Shown here one piece after another: positions 22,139 to 24,640 of a DNA stretch of 24,640 bases; the first letter of the stretch is position 1, and each line of letters begins with the position of its first letter. The stretch lies in IMG/VR virus record IMGVR_UViG_3300021519_000072, positions 1 to 24,640 of that record; one strand, 5' to 3'. A program made the translations under genes and the position numbers. The notes beneath the pieces are model-generated. The model was not told the DNA's origin and did no database searches. It saw only the letters and a program-made list of their open reading frames with translations. The stretch is from a virus.

Positions 22139-22641
22139 AAAAGACATACAAACCCAAGGAGGAAAAGGTCAAGAAGTTGACCACCTACATAACGCAATTG
22201 AAAATCGTTAATGCGGTCAAATGTGATTTGTTTACAAAAACAACCAAGATAATCGCCATTATGATATTCTTAACGGGGTGTTCCGCCGAATGGCACTTAA
22301 AAAAAGCCATCCAAAAGAACCCCGCTATGGCACAAACATCCACCCACACCATCGATACGCTATTTGTACGCGATTCTGTGAGCATTACAGACACTTTCAC
22401 AACTAAAACGATTGATACCATTACAATTGAAAAAGATGGCGTTAGAACGATAGTTTACAGAAACCACGATGTGATTAGAGTTCACACAGTTGTGAAGGCG
22501 GACACGATTAGATACACCAAGACCATCACATTACCCCCAATGATTCAATACAAGGAACGGATAAAGGTTCCCCAGGTGGTGGGCGTTGGATTGGGCATAT
22601 TATTATTTGGATTATTATTGTTTTTATTAGCACGAAGATGA
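22126..22641 (+). CDS. Lipoprotein with C-terminal membrane anchor, candidate unimolecular spanin
   Basis: The product has a lipoprotein signal ending IIAIMIFLTGC-S (lipobox LTGC), a strand-rich periplasmic part with many Thr-Ile-Asp repeats (HTIDTLFVRDSVSITDTFTT), and a C-terminal transmembrane segment (VVGVGLGILLFGLLLFLLARR). Outer-membrane lipidation plus inner-membrane anchor is the topology of a unimolecular spanin, which fuses the two membranes in the last step of lysis. Start: ATG 22126 gives 171 aa with a 40-residue N-region. TTG 22228 would give a neat 18-residue signal (MFTKTTKIIAIMIFLTGC). Function is inferred from topology, with no endolysin in this window. Confidence 0.7.
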   Translation: MEFVKKTYKPKEEKVKKLTTYITQLKIVNAVKCDLFTKTTKIIAIMIFLTGCSAEWHLKKAIQKNPAMAQTSTHTIDTLFVRDSVSITDTFTTKTIDTITIEKDGVRTIVYRNHDVIRVHTVVKADTIRYTKTITLPPMIQYKERIKVPQVVGVGLGILLFGLLLFLLARR

Positions 22642-22829
22642 GCAATTGGCAACAAAATTATAACAAGACAACCCAACCATCACAAGGTTGGAAGACCCCA
22701 TCAAGGTCATCCCCACAAGGGGGCGGAGTACGGGCGTGTTTCTGCAAAGAAAAATTAACCTATTCAAAATCATGTTGTGACGGATCGTTGTGGGCGCAAG
22801 GCATTGGCAACATCACACGCAACCCCTAA
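22638..22829 (+). CDS. Small cysteine-rich protein in the tail-fibre region
   Basis: The 63-aa product has a polar Gln/Ser/Gly-rich N-terminus (NYNKTTQPSQGWKTPSRSS) and a cysteine-containing end: ACFCKEKLTYSKSCCDGSLWAQGIG. The block C-x-K-E-x-TYS-x-x-CC-(D/E)-G-SLWAQGIG recurs as a short gene or a C-terminal piece near fibre genes in Bacteroidota phages. Function unknown; the cysteines could bind a metal or form bridges. Start on an ATGA overlap with the spanin-like gene. Confidence 0.75.
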   Translation: MSNWQQNYNKTTQPSQGWKTPSRSSPQGGGVRACFCKEKLTYSKSCCDGSLWAQGIGNITRNP

Positions 22830-22857
22830 CAAGTAACAATTTAATCGTTTTATAGAT

Positions 22858-23130
22858 ATGAGTATTAACGCATCTTCATTTTCGGCGGGTTACACGGGAA
22901 GTGTAGTCGTTGCCAATACATCGGCCAAGGTTGGTCAATTTCGTGGCTTTGTGGTCAATAGTGACTGTGTGGTTTCGGCTTGTTTAAACCAGGCAAGTGC
23001 ATCATTGATGACAACATTAGGATTAACAAGTGTAACGATCCGTCAAGGTGGTTTCGTTTGTGTTCCCGATGGAACTTATATTTCATCAATCACCTTGTCA
23101 AGCGGTACGATTATATTGTACAATGTTTAA
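22858..23130 (+). CDS. Small beta-strand protein, possible decoration or fibre-associated
   Basis: The 90-aa product is Ser/Thr/Val-rich with even strand spacing (GYTGSVVVANTSAKVGQFRGF, VTIRQGGFVCVPDGTYISSI, TLSSGTIILYNV). This gives a compact beta barrel or trimerising fold of the kind seen in small phage structural proteins. I know similar sequences (..GxYLSxITLSSG.I..Y) in Bacteroidota phages without assigned function. Upstream is a 28-nt gap; downstream a 8-nt overlap with 23123. Confidence 0.7.
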   Translation: MSINASSFSAGYTGSVVVANTSAKVGQFRGFVVNSDCVVSACLNQASASLMTTLGLTSVTIRQGGFVCVPDGTYISSITLSSGTIILYNV

Positions 23131-23278
23131 CCAAGGCCCATTTGTTGGTGTACGCCCGTTTTATTCGCCATTGGCGGATGAGATTGTATTGGGGTATATT
23201 GCCCGTGTCACGGCAGATGGTGGATATTACGAAGGGATTGAATGTTTAGAAATTAAATTAAACGCATTAAGGGTATGA
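23123..23278 (+). CDS. Short conserved protein (51 aa) in the fibre operon
   Basis: From ATG 23123 the product is 51 aa: MFNQGPFVGVRPFYSPLADE then IVLGYIARVTADGGYYEGIECLEIKLNALRV. The frame is open back to 23048, but those residues shadow the preceding gene, and ATG 23123 gives an 8-nt overlap typical of the operon. I recognise no family. Its last codons overlap the fibre gene start (ATGA). Confidence 0.65.
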   Translation: MFNQGPFVGVRPFYSPLADEIVLGYIARVTADGGYYEGIECLEIKLNALRV

Positions 23279-24640
23279 GTACTTTATTAGAACAAGCAAG
23301 TTTAATTATGATTCCGAGTGGCTACAAGGAAGATGTGGTCTATTCGGTAATACCCGAAACGGGTGCGGGTGATTTATCATTGACACGAGCATCCAACGGA
23401 ACACGCATAAATAGTGCGGGGTTGGTGGAGGTTGTGCCGTGGAATTTGGTGCAGTATAGCGAGGATTTTTCAAATGCAATTTACACTTTACAAGGAGGTG
23501 CAACAATTACCACAAACACCACAACCGCACCAAATGGAACATTAACCGCTGACACTTTTGCGGTTGCAAATGGGCAATATCTTTATCAATTCATTAATTT
23601 AGTTGCGGGTCAATCGTATACAATTAGCATTTATTTGAAAGTTGCGAGTGGTACTAAACAATTTAAGTTTAACACATACGGAAGTAGCAACAATTTCACA
23701 TCAAGTGCAATTACAGTTACAACCGAATGGCAAAGATTTGAATATACATTTACGGCAGTTGCCTCGGGGTCAACGGGAATTTATCCCGCCATTGTTGACG
23801 GATTGGCAAGTGCCACTTTCTTTATTTGGGGGTTTCAAGTTAACATCGGCTCAACCGCCAAACCCTATTTCCCCACTACCGACAGATTAAATGTTCCACG
23901 CCTAACTTATCAAAATGGCGGGGGCGGATGTCCAAGTTTGTTGTTGGAGAAGCAGAGTACGAATTACGCAATATATAGTCAAGATTTAAATCAATCAGTT
24001 TCGTCTCTTATGGGCGGGAGTGTAACCGACAATAATACTACAAGCCCCGACGGTACACAAAACGCGGACAAATTTACAGTTAGTAGTGGGACTTCGGGAC
24101 ATACGGGATATTATGAAAGTCCAAATGGAACAAACGGAAGCCCGTTTACTGCAAGTATATTTTTAAAAGCGGGAACGGGTAGGTATTTTCTTTTTCGTGC
24201 AATGACCAACACCTATGGAACTCGTTATGGAGTTACTATTGATTTGCAAAGTGGTACAATTTTAAGCACAAACACCGCGGGAAGCCCAACGGGTACTGCG
24301 TCAAAAATTGAGAATTTTGGCAATGGTTGGTATAGAGTTAGTTTGACAATGAATTGTATTAATACGCAAATTGCATATGTATGGGCAGCGTCAAACACCG
24401 CAACACCTTCACTTGATATTTATTTGGATTATTCATATACGGGCAACGGCACGGATTCATATTACATATGGGGTATGACTTTGGAAAATTCATCTTACCC
24501 CACATCCTACATACCAACCACATCAGCAAGTGCCACAAGGGTGGCGGATGCTTGTTTTAAGACGGGCATAAGTAGTTTGATTGGTGCAAGTACGGGGACA
24601 TTGTTTTTATACGCAGATATTCAAAAACACAATGACGCAG
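23275..24640 (+). CDS. Tail fibre protein with tandem carbohydrate-binding-like modules (3' partial)
   Basis: An open frame starting MSTLLEQASLIMIPSGYKED runs off the window after 455 codons. After GDLSLTRASNGTRIN..GLVEVVPWNLVQYSEDFSN come two diverged beta-sandwich modules. Module 1 is at ~60-215 (TTTAPNGTLTADTF, YTISIYLKVASGT, WQRFEYTF, FFIWGFQVN). Module 2 is at ~225-425 (TTSPDGTQNADKF, FTASIFLKAGTG, GWYRVSLT, YIWGMTLE, YPTSYIPTTSASATRVADAC). A third, LamG-like domain seems to begin near ATGTLFLYADIQ. The layout is typical of receptor-binding fibres of Bacteroidota phages. It is transcribed with the genes before it. Confidence 0.85.
   Translation, partial: MSTLLEQASLIMIPSGYKEDVVYSVIPETGAGDLSLTRASNGTRINSAGLVEVVPWNLVQYSEDFSNAIYTLQGGATITTNTTTAPNGTLTADTFAVANGQYLYQFINLVAGQSYTISIYLKVASGTKQFKFNTYGSSNNFTSSAITVTTEWQRFEYTFTAVASGSTGIYPAIVDGLASATFFIWGFQVNIGSTAKPYFPTTDRLNVPRLTYQNGGGGCPSLLLEKQSTNYAIYSQDLNQSVSSLMGGSVTDNNTTSPDGTQNADKFTVSSGTSGHTGYYESPNGTNGSPFTASIFLKAGTGRYFLFRAMTNTYGTRYGVTIDLQSGTILSTNTAGSPTGTASKIENFGNGWYRVSLTMNCINTQIAYVWAASNTATPSLDIYLDYSYTGNGTDSYYIWGMTLENSSYPTSYIPTTSASATRVADACFKTGISSLIGASTGTLFLYADIQKHNDA

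Noticed and set aside
1-24640. Prophage, CRISPR or tRNA signals
   Set aside because: No integrase, att-like direct repeats at gene ends, regularly spaced repeats or cloverleaf-like sequence was recognised; a computed search (tRNAscan, repeat finder) would be decisive.

Overview
The window is a contiguous piece of a tailed (siphovirus-like) bacteriophage genome, every gene on the + strand, almost certainly from a phage of Bacteroidota. The evidence for the host is: recognisable Bacteroidota phage families throughout; near-exclusive use of TTA/TTG for leucine in the well-supported genes; very little Shine-Dalgarno signal; and three start-proximal promoter candidates, two of which fit the Bacteroidota -33 TTG / -7 TAnnTTTG pattern well. 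No integrase, tRNA, rRNA or CRISPR array was seen, so nothing here shows lysogeny. Genes are packed with ATGA or TAATG overlaps, and I used this to choose starts.

Layout. (1) 1-1300: an early-type operon of small accessory proteins, including three copies of one small paralogous family. (2) 1297-3078: nucleic-acid genes: VRR-NUC nuclease, sigma-factor-like protein, a cysteine-containing conserved protein, a small zinc-finger protein, a small HTH protein and an HNH endonuclease. (3) 3075-5151: a DNA-modification block: ParB-like protein, a glycosyltransferase-like protein and a TET/JBP-type 2-oxoglutarate/Fe(II) dioxygenase. This looks like oxidation of a pyrimidine 5-position followed by glycosylation. 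(4) From a promoter at about 5166: three small genes, then terminase small and large subunits. (5) From a near-identical promoter at about 7317: a free-standing DnaA domain-IV protein, then the tail module: a possible tail-assembly chaperone with a T9 slip site, tail completion proteins, two large tail-tip proteins and a tape measure protein. (6) 15484-18359: a Dps/ferritin-like protein, a helical protein, an XkdF-type prohead protease, a scaffold and the major capsid protein, ended by a strong terminator. (7) 18436-19002: tail tube protein with its own terminator. (8) 19091-22138: a small protein, a portal fused to a HAD phosphatase-like domain and a C-terminal domain, and a head-tail connector. 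(9) 22126 to the end: a candidate unimolecular spanin, small proteins, and the first 455 codons of a fibre with tandem carbohydrate-binding-like modules.

The head and tail modules are in an unusual order: terminase, tail up to tape measure, protease/scaffold/capsid, tail tube, portal, connector. The parts most worth a second look are the TET/JBP-glycosyltransferase block, the T9 -1 frameshift region with about 80 codons open in two frames, the HAD domain inside the portal protein, and the lipoprotein with a C-terminal membrane segment. Four real genes are easily missed because they are very short or run off the window: 1121-1300 (59 aa), 5646-5819 (57 aa), 1-240 (5' partial) and 23275-24640 (3' partial).
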